Below are positions 10,687 through 18,621 of a DNA stretch of 58,131 nucleotides, piece after piece. The stretch is from Catenovulum agarivorans DS-2 (lineage in GTDB: Bacteria > Pseudomonadota > Gammaproteobacteria > Enterobacterales > Alteromonadaceae). The position numbers and the translations under genes are program-made. The stretch's first letter is position 1, and the number at the start of each line of letters is the position of its first letter. Under the pieces are notes generated by a model, which had not been told where the DNA came from, ran no database searches, and saw nothing but the letters and a program-made list of their open reading frames with translations. The DNA lies in assembly GCF_000568405.1 (NCBI RefSeq), contig NZ_ARZY01000030.1:1-58131 (forward strand). The letters are read 5' to 3'.

Positions 10687-10870
10687 TTAAGTTGAACCAG
10701 CACTAAGCTAAACGGGCGACTAGGGTTCCGGTTTGTTACTAAAACAAATGCCTGGTCCGAGAGTTGCCAACCTAGCTGCACAACTTCCTAAAGCAATGTT
10801 GCTTGTGGTTTTAGTGTTTGCGTCAGCAAGGGTTACACGGCGGGATAAAAGCCCGGGAGGTTCAATTTAA
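10687..10870 (+). promoter_or_regulatory. Guanidine-I riboswitch (ykkC class)
   Basis: The conserved ykkC elements appear in order: CTAGGGTTCCG (10720-10730), GGTCCGAGAG (10754-10763), and ACACGGCGGGATAAAAGCCCGGGAG (split here as 10835-10847 and 10848-10859). A 12-bp P1 stem (10687-10698 with 10859-10870, one G-U pair) closes the aptamer. Downstream bases offer alternative pairings: GGAGGT (10856-10861) with ACCTCC (10875-10880), and TTACACGG (10833-10840) with CCGTGTAA (10893-10900). These would break the aptamer and form the likely expression platform. Guanidine normally turns such operons on; the exact switching route is not clear from sequence. Confidence 0.93.
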
Positions 10871-10917
10871 TGAGACCTCCTGTGCCCAGAATCCGTGTAA
10901 ACTTTGGAGAACGCAAC

Positions 10918-11949
10918 ATGAAAAGCATAAAAACACTCGCGCTACTACTCGCATTAACCCTTTCAAATCAATCTATTGCAAAAGATAAATTTTCAATATG
11001 CTGGTCAATTTACGTTGGTTGGATGCCGTGGGAATATGGCGATAGCTCAGGCATAGTCAAGAAGTGGGCTGACAAATATAACATCGAAATAGACGTAGTG
11101 CAGATTAACGACTACATAGAGTCAATTAATCAATATAGCGCAGGACAATTTGATGCTTGTACTATGACCAATATGGACGCACTGACCATACCAGCCGCTA
11201 GCTTTATTGATAGCACTGCCTTGATTGTCGGCGACTTTTCCAACGGTAATGATGGTGTAGTCCTTAAAAATAAATCCCGCCTAGCTGATATTAAAGGTCA
11301 AACGGTTAATTTAGTTGAACTCAGTGTATCGCATTACCTATTAGCACGCGGTTTAGAATCGGTTGGTATGACTGAACGCGATGTCAATGTTGTTAATACC
11401 TCTGATGCTGATCTAGTTGCCGCGTATTCAACCAAAGATGTTACATCTGTGGTGACGTGGAACCCGCTATTGTCGGAAATTACAGCTCAACCAACCGCTG
11501 AAAAAGTATTTGATTCGTCAGATATTCCAGGTGAAATCATCGACTTGTTAGTCGTAAATACACAAACACTCCAAGCCAATCCAAACTTTGGTAAAGCCTT
11601 GGTCGGTGCTTGGTATGAAATTATGAGTAAGATGAAAAATGACCAAGTTCTCACCCATATGGCGAAAGCATCCGGCACAGATTTAGCTGGTTACAAAGCA
11701 CAATTAGCCAGCACCAAGATGTTTTATTCCGCCGCCGATGCGGTTGCTTTTACCAACAATAAACAACTCACGCAAACAATGAAATACGTTGCGGAATTTT
11801 CTTTTAAACACGGAATATTAGGCGAAGGAGCACCTGACGCTGGCTTTATAGGGATTGAAACACCAGCTGGCGTATTTGGTAATCCAGCCAATATTCAGCT
11901 GCGTTTTGACCCAACTTATATGCAAATGGCTGCCGACAATAAGCTATAA
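10918..11949 (+). CDS. ABC transporter periplasmic substrate-binding protein, probably for guanidine
   Basis: 343 residues from the ATG at 10918, which has a GGAG Shine-Dalgarno eight bases upstream; the longer frame from 10870 starts inside the riboswitch and is rejected. A signal peptide (MKSIKTLALLLALTLSNQSIAK) precedes a NitT/TauT-like binding fold (ICWSIYVGWMPW at the mature N-terminus, FDACTMTNMDAL around residue 78). Proteins of this type next to ykkC riboswitches and guanidine carboxylases are thought to import guanidine. It is the first gene of the operon, 18 bp before the permease gene. The ligand is inferred from context. Confidence 0.85.
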   Translation: MKSIKTLALLLALTLSNQSIAKDKFSICWSIYVGWMPWEYGDSSGIVKKWADKYNIEIDVVQINDYIESINQYSAGQFDACTMTNMDALTIPAASFIDSTALIVGDFSNGNDGVVLKNKSRLADIKGQTVNLVELSVSHYLLARGLESVGMTERDVNVVNTSDADLVAAYSTKDVTSVVTWNPLLSEITAQPTAEKVFDSSDIPGEIIDLLVVNTQTLQANPNFGKALVGAWYEIMSKMKNDQVLTHMAKASGTDLAGYKAQLASTKMFYSAADAVAFTNNKQLTQTMKYVAEFSFKHGILGEGAPDAGFIGIETPAGVFGNPANIQLRFDPTYMQMAADNKL

Positions 11950-11967
11950 ACAAATAGGCGAAAGTTT

Positions 11968-12792
11968 ATGAAAAAACTTGTCAATATTGAGCCAAACCGA
12001 TCGCTAAAAGTTTTTCTGGCAATCATTCCGTTTGTAATCATGTTGCTGATCTATTGGTCAGCTTCAAATGAACGATTGGCAGCAAACCCTTACGATAAAT
12101 TGCTACCGAGCTTTAGCCAAATCTCGGCAGCAATTGACCGATTGGCTTTTACTGAAGATAAACGCAGCGGCGAGTACTTATTTTGGGTTGATAGCGCAGC
12201 AAGCCTTTATCGCATAGGTTTAGGCGTAGCCATCAGTGCCACAATGGGGTTGATTTTAGGTGTCCTTTCAGGGCTACTACCAACATTTCGTGCGGGTTTC
12301 TCGCCGTTGATCACCATAATATCGCTGATTCCGCCTATGGCAGTATTGCCAATATTGTTTATCACATTTGGTTTAGGTGAACTTGCCAAAGTAATGCTGA
12401 TAATTATTGGTACTGCACCTGTGATCATACGAGACATCCAAAATCAAGTTCGCCAGCTGCCGACTGAAATTATGGTCAAAGCACAAACTTTGGGGGCATC
12501 AACTTGGTTACTCGCAACACGTGTTGTGTTGCCGCAAATCATGCCTAGGTTAATAACCGCGGTCAGACTATCGCTTGGCACAGCTTGGCTATTTCTAATT
12601 GCCGCAGAAGCAATTGCTGCCCAAGAAGGACTGGGTTATCGAATTTTCTTAGTACGTCGCTACATGTCAATGGACGTAATTTTACCCTACGTTATGTGGA
12701 TCACAGCTTTAGCATTCGCAATGGACTTTAGTCTACGCAAACTTTCAGAGCTTTGCTTCCCTTGGTATCACCAACAGGAGGCGGCTAAATGA
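11968..12792 (+). CDS. ABC transporter permease, probably for guanidine
   Basis: 274 residues with a short N-terminal cytoplasmic part, a first membrane segment at about 14-30, then the five-helix BPD_transp_1 core from about residue 75. The EAA loop that contacts the ATPase is visible as AQTLGASTWLLATRVVLPQIMP, split around residues 172-193. It belongs to the nitrate/sulfonate/taurine permease type. Its stop overlaps the ATPase start by four bases (ATGA), so the two are translationally coupled. Confidence 0.88.
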   Translation: MKKLVNIEPNRSLKVFLAIIPFVIMLLIYWSASNERLAANPYDKLLPSFSQISAAIDRLAFTEDKRSGEYLFWVDSAASLYRIGLGVAISATMGLILGVLSGLLPTFRAGFSPLITIISLIPPMAVLPILFITFGLGELAKVMLIIIGTAPVIIRDIQNQVRQLPTEIMVKAQTLGASTWLLATRVVLPQIMPRLITAVRLSLGTAWLFLIAAEAIAAQEGLGYRIFLVRRYMSMDVILPYVMWITALAFAMDFSLRKLSELCFPWYHQQEAAK

Positions 12793-13571
12793 GTTTGTTA
12801 TCAATTGAAAATGTTTGGAAATCTTATGGTGAGGTACAAATCCTTGAGCGTCTCAAACTCAAAGTTGACGAAGGTGAATTTGTCTCTATGGTCGGTGCTT
12901 CAGGTTGCGGAAAAACCACGTTACTGAAAATGATCTTAGGGAGTGAAACTCCAACTAGAGGTCAAATTCTACTAAACAATCAACCAATCGCGGCAGAGCC
13001 CGATGAACAACGTGGCATTGTATTCCAAAAATACTCGGTATTTCCACACCTAAGTGTTTTGCAAAACGTCATGATAGCTGATGAGTTTAGTGCAGCTAGA
13101 TTTTTAGGCCGTACGTTTGGCAAAAAGAAACGAGCAATAAAAGACAAGGCAATGACTTTTATTCAAGCTGTTGGTTTAAGTCATGCGGTGGATAAATACC
13201 CGCATCAATTGTCAGGTGGTATGCAGCAACGACTCGCCATAGCTCAAGCGTTGATGAAATCGCCCAAAATCTTATTGCTAGACGAACCGTTTGGCGCACT
13301 CGACCCAGGCATTCGTAAAGATATGCACCAGCTTATTCGAAAAGTCTGGAAAGAAAACAAACTGACTATTTTTATGGTGACTCACGACATTCAAGAAGGT
13401 TTCGAGCTCGGCTCTCGCCTTTGGGTATTTGATAAGGTTCGCCAAGATCTTCAAGCGCCACACGCCTATGGTGCTTGCGTAACTTATGACATCCAGTTGC
13501 AAAATCAATCGACTCAACAAGTCAGCGAAATAATCGCGAAAAAATATACAAAAGAGGTGATCAATATATGA
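12789..13571 (+). CDS. ABC transporter ATP-binding protein, probably for guanidine
   Basis: 260 residues. Walker A GASGCGKTT (36-44), signature LSGGMQQR (141-148), Walker B ILLLDEPFGALD (from 161) and the switch histidine in MVTHD are all intact, so it should be an active ATPase. It pairs with the preceding permease and binding protein as a NitT/TauT-type importer. It overlaps both neighbours by ATGA (12789-12792 and 13568-13571), a tightly packed operon. Confidence 0.9.
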   Translation: MSLLSIENVWKSYGEVQILERLKLKVDEGEFVSMVGASGCGKTTLLKMILGSETPTRGQILLNNQPIAAEPDEQRGIVFQKYSVFPHLSVLQNVMIADEFSAARFLGRTFGKKKRAIKDKAMTFIQAVGLSHAVDKYPHQLSGGMQQRLAIAQALMKSPKILLLDEPFGALDPGIRKDMHQLIRKVWKENKLTIFMVTHDIQEGFELGSRLWVFDKVRQDLQAPHAYGACVTYDIQLQNQSTQQVSEIIAKKYTKEVINI

Positions 13572-14278
13572 TTTTATACAAAGACAGTCTGCCATCAGGC
13601 AAACATTGGTCCATGAAAATGCGCCGGGGTACCAGCTTGCGCTTGATTGACAAAACAGGCGGCGCTAACGTTGGCGTGTTGTTTTACAACCCCGACAACC
13701 TGCTAGAACGCTATAACGCGCCTGATACATTGAAATGTCAACACACCTTTAAACTGACTAAAGGCCACTGTTTATATTCTGATATGGGACGAATTTTTTG
13801 CGCAATTACCGACGACAGCTTTGGTTGGCACGACACTGTTTGTGGTAATAGCAATGCAGCTATGGTGACTCAAAAGTGGGGGAAGCGAGATTACCAAAAT
13901 CATCGAAACCACTGGAAACAAAATGGCTTCGATGCATTTTTAGTCGAAGGCGCCAAATACGGTTTAAATAAACAAGATCTCGCAGCAAACTTAAACGTAT
14001 TCACTAAAGTAGAGCCCGACAACGAGGGGCACTTACGATACGCCGAACAGCAATCTACAGCAGGCGACTTTATTGAACTGCGTTTTGAAATGGACACCTT
14101 GGTGTTATTTCATACTTGCCCGCACCCACTGAGCTCATCAACTGAATACCCCCAGTTTGAAGTGGAGTATCAAATTTTAACATCTGCACCTATCGCAGAA
14201 GATGACCTTTGCAAAAACTCATGCCCCGAGAATCAACGTGGCTATGAAAACAACCGTTTATATCATTTAGGGTTATAG
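13568..14278 (+). CDS. Carboxyguanidine deiminase subunit (DUF1989, urea-amidolyase-associated protein), long form
   Basis: 236 residues, DUF1989 family. Shared family landmarks are [17 protein letters not shown] (about residues 38-54), DMGRIF, and WHDTVCGNS. Pairs of such proteins next to ykkC-linked carboxylases form the heteromeric carboxyguanidine deiminase (CgdA/CgdB), which releases ammonia from carboxyguanidine to give allophanate; which letter fits this subunit was not decided. It starts on the ATGA overlap with the ABC ATPase gene and is followed 10 bp later by its paralogous partner. Confidence 0.85.
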   Translation: MILYKDSLPSGKHWSMKMRRGTSLRLIDKTGGANVGVLFYNPDNLLERYNAPDTLKCQHTFKLTKGHCLYSDMGRIFCAITDDSFGWHDTVCGNSNAAMVTQKWGKRDYQNHRNHWKQNGFDAFLVEGAKYGLNKQDLAANLNVFTKVEPDNEGHLRYAEQQSTAGDFIELRFEMDTLVLFHTCPHPLSSSTEYPQFEVEYQILTSAPIAEDDLCKNSCPENQRGYENNRLYHLGL

Positions 14279-14288
14279 GAATAAAATT

Positions 14289-14927
14289 ATGATTACGCAG
14301 AGCAAATTACAAGTTGAACAAGCCAGTTTTCGTGACGTCGTAGACGCTGGTGATTACTACCTAAAAGTAGTTAAAAAAGGCCAAATCATTCGCATATTGG
14401 ATTTAGAAGGTAATCAGGCCGCTGATACCTTATTTTATAACGCCAATGATGTAAGCGAGCGCTATAGCGCAACTGATACTATTCGAGAACAGGGTAACTT
14501 ATATCTAACCACAGGCAGCGTGTTAATGTCTGACGAATGTAACCCTATGCTAAAAATTGTTGCAGACACCTGTGGTCGACACGATACCGTTGGAGGGGCT
14601 TGTGCAACCGAAAGCAATACAGTGCGCTACGCACTTGAAAAAAAATGCATGCATGCCTGTCGTGATAGTTGGCTATTAGCGATTGCAGAAAACGAAGAGC
14701 TGGGACTGAGCAAAAAGGATATTACTCATAATATTAACTTTTTCATGAATGTTCCTGTTACGGCTGACGGTAAACTGACATTTGCCGACGGTATTAGTGG
14801 TGCAGGCAAGTATGTCGAGTTGGAAGCATTAATGGATGTGGTGGTATTAATTTCCAATTGTCCGCAACTCAATAACCCTTGTAATGCCTACAACCCAACG
14901 CCGATTGAAGTGTTAATTTGGGCGTAA
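14289..14927 (+). CDS. Carboxyguanidine deiminase subunit (DUF1989), short form
   Basis: 212 residues, paralogous to the preceding gene: [26 protein letters not shown] aligns with it when split around residues 37-62, and [14 protein letters not shown] replaces [10 protein letters not shown] cysteine-rich stretch [11 protein letters not shown] (about 118-128) is specific to this subunit. It is preceded by TAGGA seven bases before the ATG. Together with its partner it is expected to convert carboxyguanidine to allophanate. It is followed by a 78-bp gap that holds a second guanidine riboswitch. Confidence 0.85.
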   Translation: MITQSKLQVEQASFRDVVDAGDYYLKVVKKGQIIRILDLEGNQAADTLFYNANDVSERYSATDTIREQGNLYLTTGSVLMSDECNPMLKIVADTCGRHDTVGGACATESNTVRYALEKKCMHACRDSWLLAIAENEELGLSKKDITHNINFFMNVPVTADGKLTFADGISGAGKYVELEALMDVVVLISNCPQLNNPCNAYNPTPIEVLIWA

Positions 14928-14944
14928 CGCGCAAAGCGCAGTAT

Positions 14945-14987
14945 CCGGGACGACCCGGTTACTTTTGTTTGAAGCGGGACGACCCGC
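14945..14987 (+). promoter_or_regulatory. Guanidine-II riboswitch (mini-ykkC) inside the operon
   Basis: Two hairpins with identical ACGA loops: CCGGG-ACGA-CCCGG (14945-14958) and GCGGG-ACGA-CCCGC (14974-14987), joined by a 15-nt linker. This is the full guanidine-II signature, in which the two ACGR loops kiss when guanidine is bound. The carboxylase start codon follows 18 bases after the second hairpin, so it probably controls translation of the carboxylase separately from the upstream guanidine-I element. Confidence 0.93.
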
Positions 14988-15005
14988 GAAGACGAGTGAA
15001 ATACT

Positions 15006-18000
15006 ATGTTTAACACAGTCCTAATTGCCAACCGAGGCGCAATCGCCAGCCGTATCATTCGCACTTTAAAACAACTCGGTATAAAAAGTATTGCTGTATA
15101 CGCTGAAGCAGATAAAGAATCTTTACACGTAACTCAGGCCGACGAAGCCTATAGTTTAGGCGACGGTGCTGCTGCAACAACCTATTTAAATCAACAGAAA
15201 ATAATAGACATCGCCAAACAATCAGGCGCTCAGGCAATCCATCCTGGCTATGGATTTTTAAGTGAAAATGCAACTTTTGCTGAAAAACTACAACAACTAA
15301 ATATCAGCTTTATTGGCCCCCGCGCACAGCAAATGATTGATTTTGGATTAAAACATCAAGCTCGCGAAATAGCACAACAAGCGAATGTACCTTTGGTCCC
15401 AGGCAGCGGGCTCATTGCAGATTTAGCCGAACTGGTCGCTTACGCTAAAGAAGTCGGATTTCCCGTCATGTTGAAAAGCACTGCTGGCGGTGGTGGTATC
15501 GGTATGCAAAAGTGCGACTCAATTGCAGAGCTAGAAAAAGCTTTTATAAACGTAAAACATTTAGGCGCGCAGAATTTCGCTAACGATGGCGTATTTGTAG
15601 AAAAATTTGTCGAAAAAGCGCGTCACATAGAAGTTCAAGTTATCGGGAATGGTTTTGGTCAGGTTGTCACTTTAGGTGAGCGTGACTGTTCAAGCCAGCG
15701 TCGCAACCAAAAAGTAATCGAAGAAACGCCAGCACCCAACTTACCTGAAGCCACCCGCAGCGCGATGCTGACAACAGCTAAAAATTTAATGGCATCGGTT
15801 GATTATTTAAACGCAGGCACAGTTGAATTTATTTACGACCACGACCAAGACAAATTTTATTTCCTTGAAGTTAACACCCGCTTACAGGTTGAGCATGGTG
15901 TAACCGAAATGTGTTACCAAGTAGATTTAGTAGAATGGATGCTCAAAGTTGCATTTAGTGAAAGTGTCCTCAACGAAGCTACTGATTTATCTTGTTTGGA
16001 GACGCTAAAGCCGATTGGCCATGCAATACAAGCACGTATCTATGCTGAAAACCCAGCCAAAAATTTTCAACCCTCTGCTGGTTTACTCACCCAAGTAGAA
16101 TGGCCAACGGAAAACGCCAGAGTCGACCACTGGGTAGAGGCTGGTTTAACCGTATCTCCATTTTTTGACCCTATGCTAGCTAAAGTAATAGTTCATGCAA
16201 ACAACCGACACGCGGCAATAGCCAAGTTAGACAACGCATTAACCAACACTAAACTTTATGGTGTCGTTAGCAATATAGATTATGTGCAGCAAGTTTTAGC
16301 CAATGAAAGTTTTCTGCAAGGTAAAATTTTCACTCGCAGCTTAAATGACTTTAAAGCCAATTTTACCGGATTTGAAGTATTGAAAGCTGGCACTATGACA
16401 ACAATTCAAGATTATCCCGCGCGCACTGGCTACTGGGATATTGGCGTACCGCCATCAGGCCCGTTTGATTTTTATTCATTCCAATTAGCCAATCGCTTAC
16501 TCAACAATTCAACCAATGCTGCGGGTTTAGAGATCACCCTACAAGGGCCGACTCTAAAGTTCTATCACGATTGCCAAGTTGCAATTTCGGGAGCCGAAGT
16601 TGAGATCACCTTAGACGATCAAGCACAAAACAACCACCAAGTAATTGCAATTAAAGCGGGTCAAACACTAAAAATTGGTAAAGTTACCGCAGCTGGAGCG
16701 CGGGCCTATTTAGCTGTAAGTGGCGGCATACAATGCCCAGATTATTTAGGTAGTAAGAGTACTTTCACCTTGGGTCAATTCGGTGGTCATTGTGGCCGAG
16801 CGTTGCGCATAGGTGATTTCCTATCGATAAAAAAATCAGCAAATCAGTTAAATAATACAACAGTTAGCCAAATACCCGCAGATGTTGTGGCACCACTCAC
16901 CAACAACTGGACAGTACGTGTCGTATATGGCCCTCATGGTGCACCTGACTTTTTCATCGAACAAGATATCCAAACCATTCAGTCGCACACGTGGAAAATT
17001 CATTACAACTCAAGCCGAACGGGTATCCGATTGATTGGCCCAAAACCTCAATGGGCACGAGAAACTGGGGGAGAAGCAGGTTTACATCCATCTAATATTC
17101 ACGACAACGCCTACGCCTTCGGCACGGTAGACTTTACTGGAGATATGCCAGTAATTTTAGGCCCTGATGGCCCAAGTTTAGGCGGTTTTGTTTGTCCATT
17201 TACCGTAATTGCAGCAGATTTGTGGAAACTGGGACAACTGAAAGCCGGAGATAACTTAAATTTCGAAGTGGTTGATTTACCCACAGCCAAACAAATTGAG
17301 ATCGCACAAAACAACCAAATTGAAAACTTAACGAATCAAACTATTAGCTATGCACCAGCGACGATAAACACACCCATTTTGGACACACTAGAAACCGACG
17401 ACGGTGAACCTAACTTAGTGTTCCGCGCAGCGGGAGACAAGTTTTTATTGGCGGAATACGGTGAATTAGTATTGGATTTAACTTTACGTGCGCGTGTACA
17501 GGCGTTGCTGGAAGCTTTGCAGGCAAAAAATATCATGGGTGTATTGGAGTTAACGCCGGGCATTCGTTCATTGCAAATTCACTATGACAACTTAACTGTT
17601 GATGTTTATCAATTAATCCAAATGATAAAAGATATCGATTTAAGTTTAGGAGACACTAGGCAGCTAAGCTTTGAATCGCGCATCGTCCACCTACCTTTAA
17701 GCTGGAATGACATTGCGTGTCAGCAAGCTATTGATAAATATGTGCAATCAGTGCGTAAAGATGCCCCATGGTGCCCTTCTAACCTTGAGTTTATTAAACG
17801 CATAAACGGCTTAGAGAGCATAGAACAAGTTAAAGATATTGTATTTAATGCACATTATTTAGTTTTAGGTTTGGGTGACGTGTATTTAGGCGCACCAGTC
17901 GCAACACCATTAGACAAATGCCATCGTCTAGTGACCACTAAATATAACCCTGCACGTACCTGGACAGCGGAAAACTCTGTTGGTATAGGCGGTGCCTACA

Positions 18001-18620
18001 TGTGCATTTACGGCATGGAAGGCCCAGGCGGCTATCAGTTTGTAGGCCGGACAGTACAAATGTGGAATCGCTATCGCAGCAATGAAGTTTTCAGCCAGCC
18101 ATGGCTACTACGTTTTTTCGATCAAGTTAAGTATTACCCTGTCAGCCACGAAGAACTCACCCAAATTCGTCAAGATTTTCCACTGGGCAAGTGGCAACCG
18201 AAAATAGAGTCTGCGACCGTGTCTATGCCCGAGCTAATTAAACAATGGAAAACCAATGAAGCCGAAATTGCACAATTTACCCAGCAACGTGAACAAGCAT
18301 TTTCCGCAGAAATGGCGGAATGGAAACGCACGGGCGCGCTCAACTATTCATTCGAAGCTGATGCCCAGACCAAAACTGAACAAATACAATTAACCGATAA
18401 ACAATATTTAATGGAAGCAACAGCAGCTGGCAGTGTATGGAAGGTATCTTGCCAAACAAACCAACAAGTCAGCTCTGGCGAATCTATGATTGTGCTTGAG
18501 TCAATGAAAATGGAGATTGATATCGCTGCTACAGAAAGCGCAAAAGTTATAAAAGTTTTAGTTAAAGAAGGACAACAAGTTCAAGCAGGGCAAGCATTAA
18601 TGATATTGGAGGAAGCTTAA
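15006..18620 (+). CDS. Biotin-dependent guanidine (urea-type) carboxylase
   Basis: 1204 residues. Order of domains: biotin carboxylase (about 1-450, with GGGGIGMQK ATP-grasp loop and FLEVNTRLQVEHGVTE), then the carboxyltransferase region of the KipI/KipA (AHS) type (about 460-1100, including GGAYMCIYGMEGPGGYQ), then a C-terminal biotinyl domain with the lysine K1168 in LESMKME. It carboxylates guanidine or urea at the expense of ATP and bicarbonate. Homologues linked to ykkC riboswitches and the DUF1989 pair prefer guanidine, so guanidine is inferred here from context; older annotations would say urea carboxylase. Two guanidine sensors lie upstream, and allophanate hydrolase starts one base after its stop. 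Confidence 0.9.
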   Translation: MFNTVLIANRGAIASRIIRTLKQLGIKSIAVYAEADKESLHVTQADEAYSLGDGAAATTYLNQQKIIDIAKQSGAQAIHPGYGFLSENATFAEKLQQLNISFIGPRAQQMIDFGLKHQAREIAQQANVPLVPGSGLIADLAELVAYAKEVGFPVMLKSTAGGGGIGMQKCDSIAELEKAFINVKHLGAQNFANDGVFVEKFVEKARHIEVQVIGNGFGQVVTLGERDCSSQRRNQKVIEETPAPNLPEATRSAMLTTAKNLMASVDYLNAGTVEFIYDHDQDKFYFLEVNTRLQVEHGVTEMCYQVDLVEWMLKVAFSESVLNEATDLSCLETLKPIGHAIQARIYAENPAKNFQPSAGLLTQVEWPTENARVDHWVEAGLTVSPFFDPMLAKVIVHANNRHAAIAKLDNALTNTKLYGVVSNIDYVQQVLANESFLQGKIFTRSLNDFKANFTGFEVLKAGTMTTIQDYPARTGYWDIGVPPSGPFDFYSFQLANRLLNNSTNAAGLEITLQGPTLKFYHDCQVAISGAEVEITLDDQAQNNHQVIAIKAGQTLKIGKVTAAGARAYLAVSGGIQCPDYLGSKSTFTLGQFGGHCGRALRIGDFLSIKKSANQLNNTTVSQIPADVVAPLTNNWTVRVVYGPHGAPDFFIEQDIQTIQSHTWKIHYNSSRTGIRLIGPKPQWARETGGEAGLHPSNIHDNAYAFGTVDFTGDMPVILGPDGPSLGGFVCPFTVIAADLWKLGQLKAGDNLNFEVVDLPTAKQIEIAQNNQIENLTNQTISYAPATINTPILDTLETDDGEPNLVFRAAGDKFLLAEYGELVLDLTLRARVQALLEALQAKNIMGVLELTPGIRSLQIHYDNLTVDVYQLIQMIKDIDLSLGDTRQLSFESRIVHLPLSWNDIACQQAIDKYVQSVRKDAPWCPSNLEFIKRINGLESIEQVKDIVFNAHYLVLGLGDVYLGAPVATPLDKCHRLVTTKYNPARTWTAENSVGIGGAYMCIYGMEGPGGYQFVGRTVQMWNRYRSNEVFSQPWLLRFFDQVKYYPVSHEELTQIRQDFPLGKWQPKIESATVSMPELIKQWKTNEAEIAQFTQQREQAFSAEMAEWKRTGALNYSFEADAQTKTEQIQLTDKQYLMEATAAGSVWKVSCQTNQQVSSGESMIVLESMKMEIDIAATESAKVIKVLVKEGQQVQAGQALMILEEA

Positions 18621-18621
18621 T

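Noticed and set aside
10870-10917. Upstream start for the binding protein gene
   Set aside because: The ATG at 10870 is in the riboswitch P1 stem and the 16 extra residues precede a normal signal peptide at 10918 that has a good Shine-Dalgarno.
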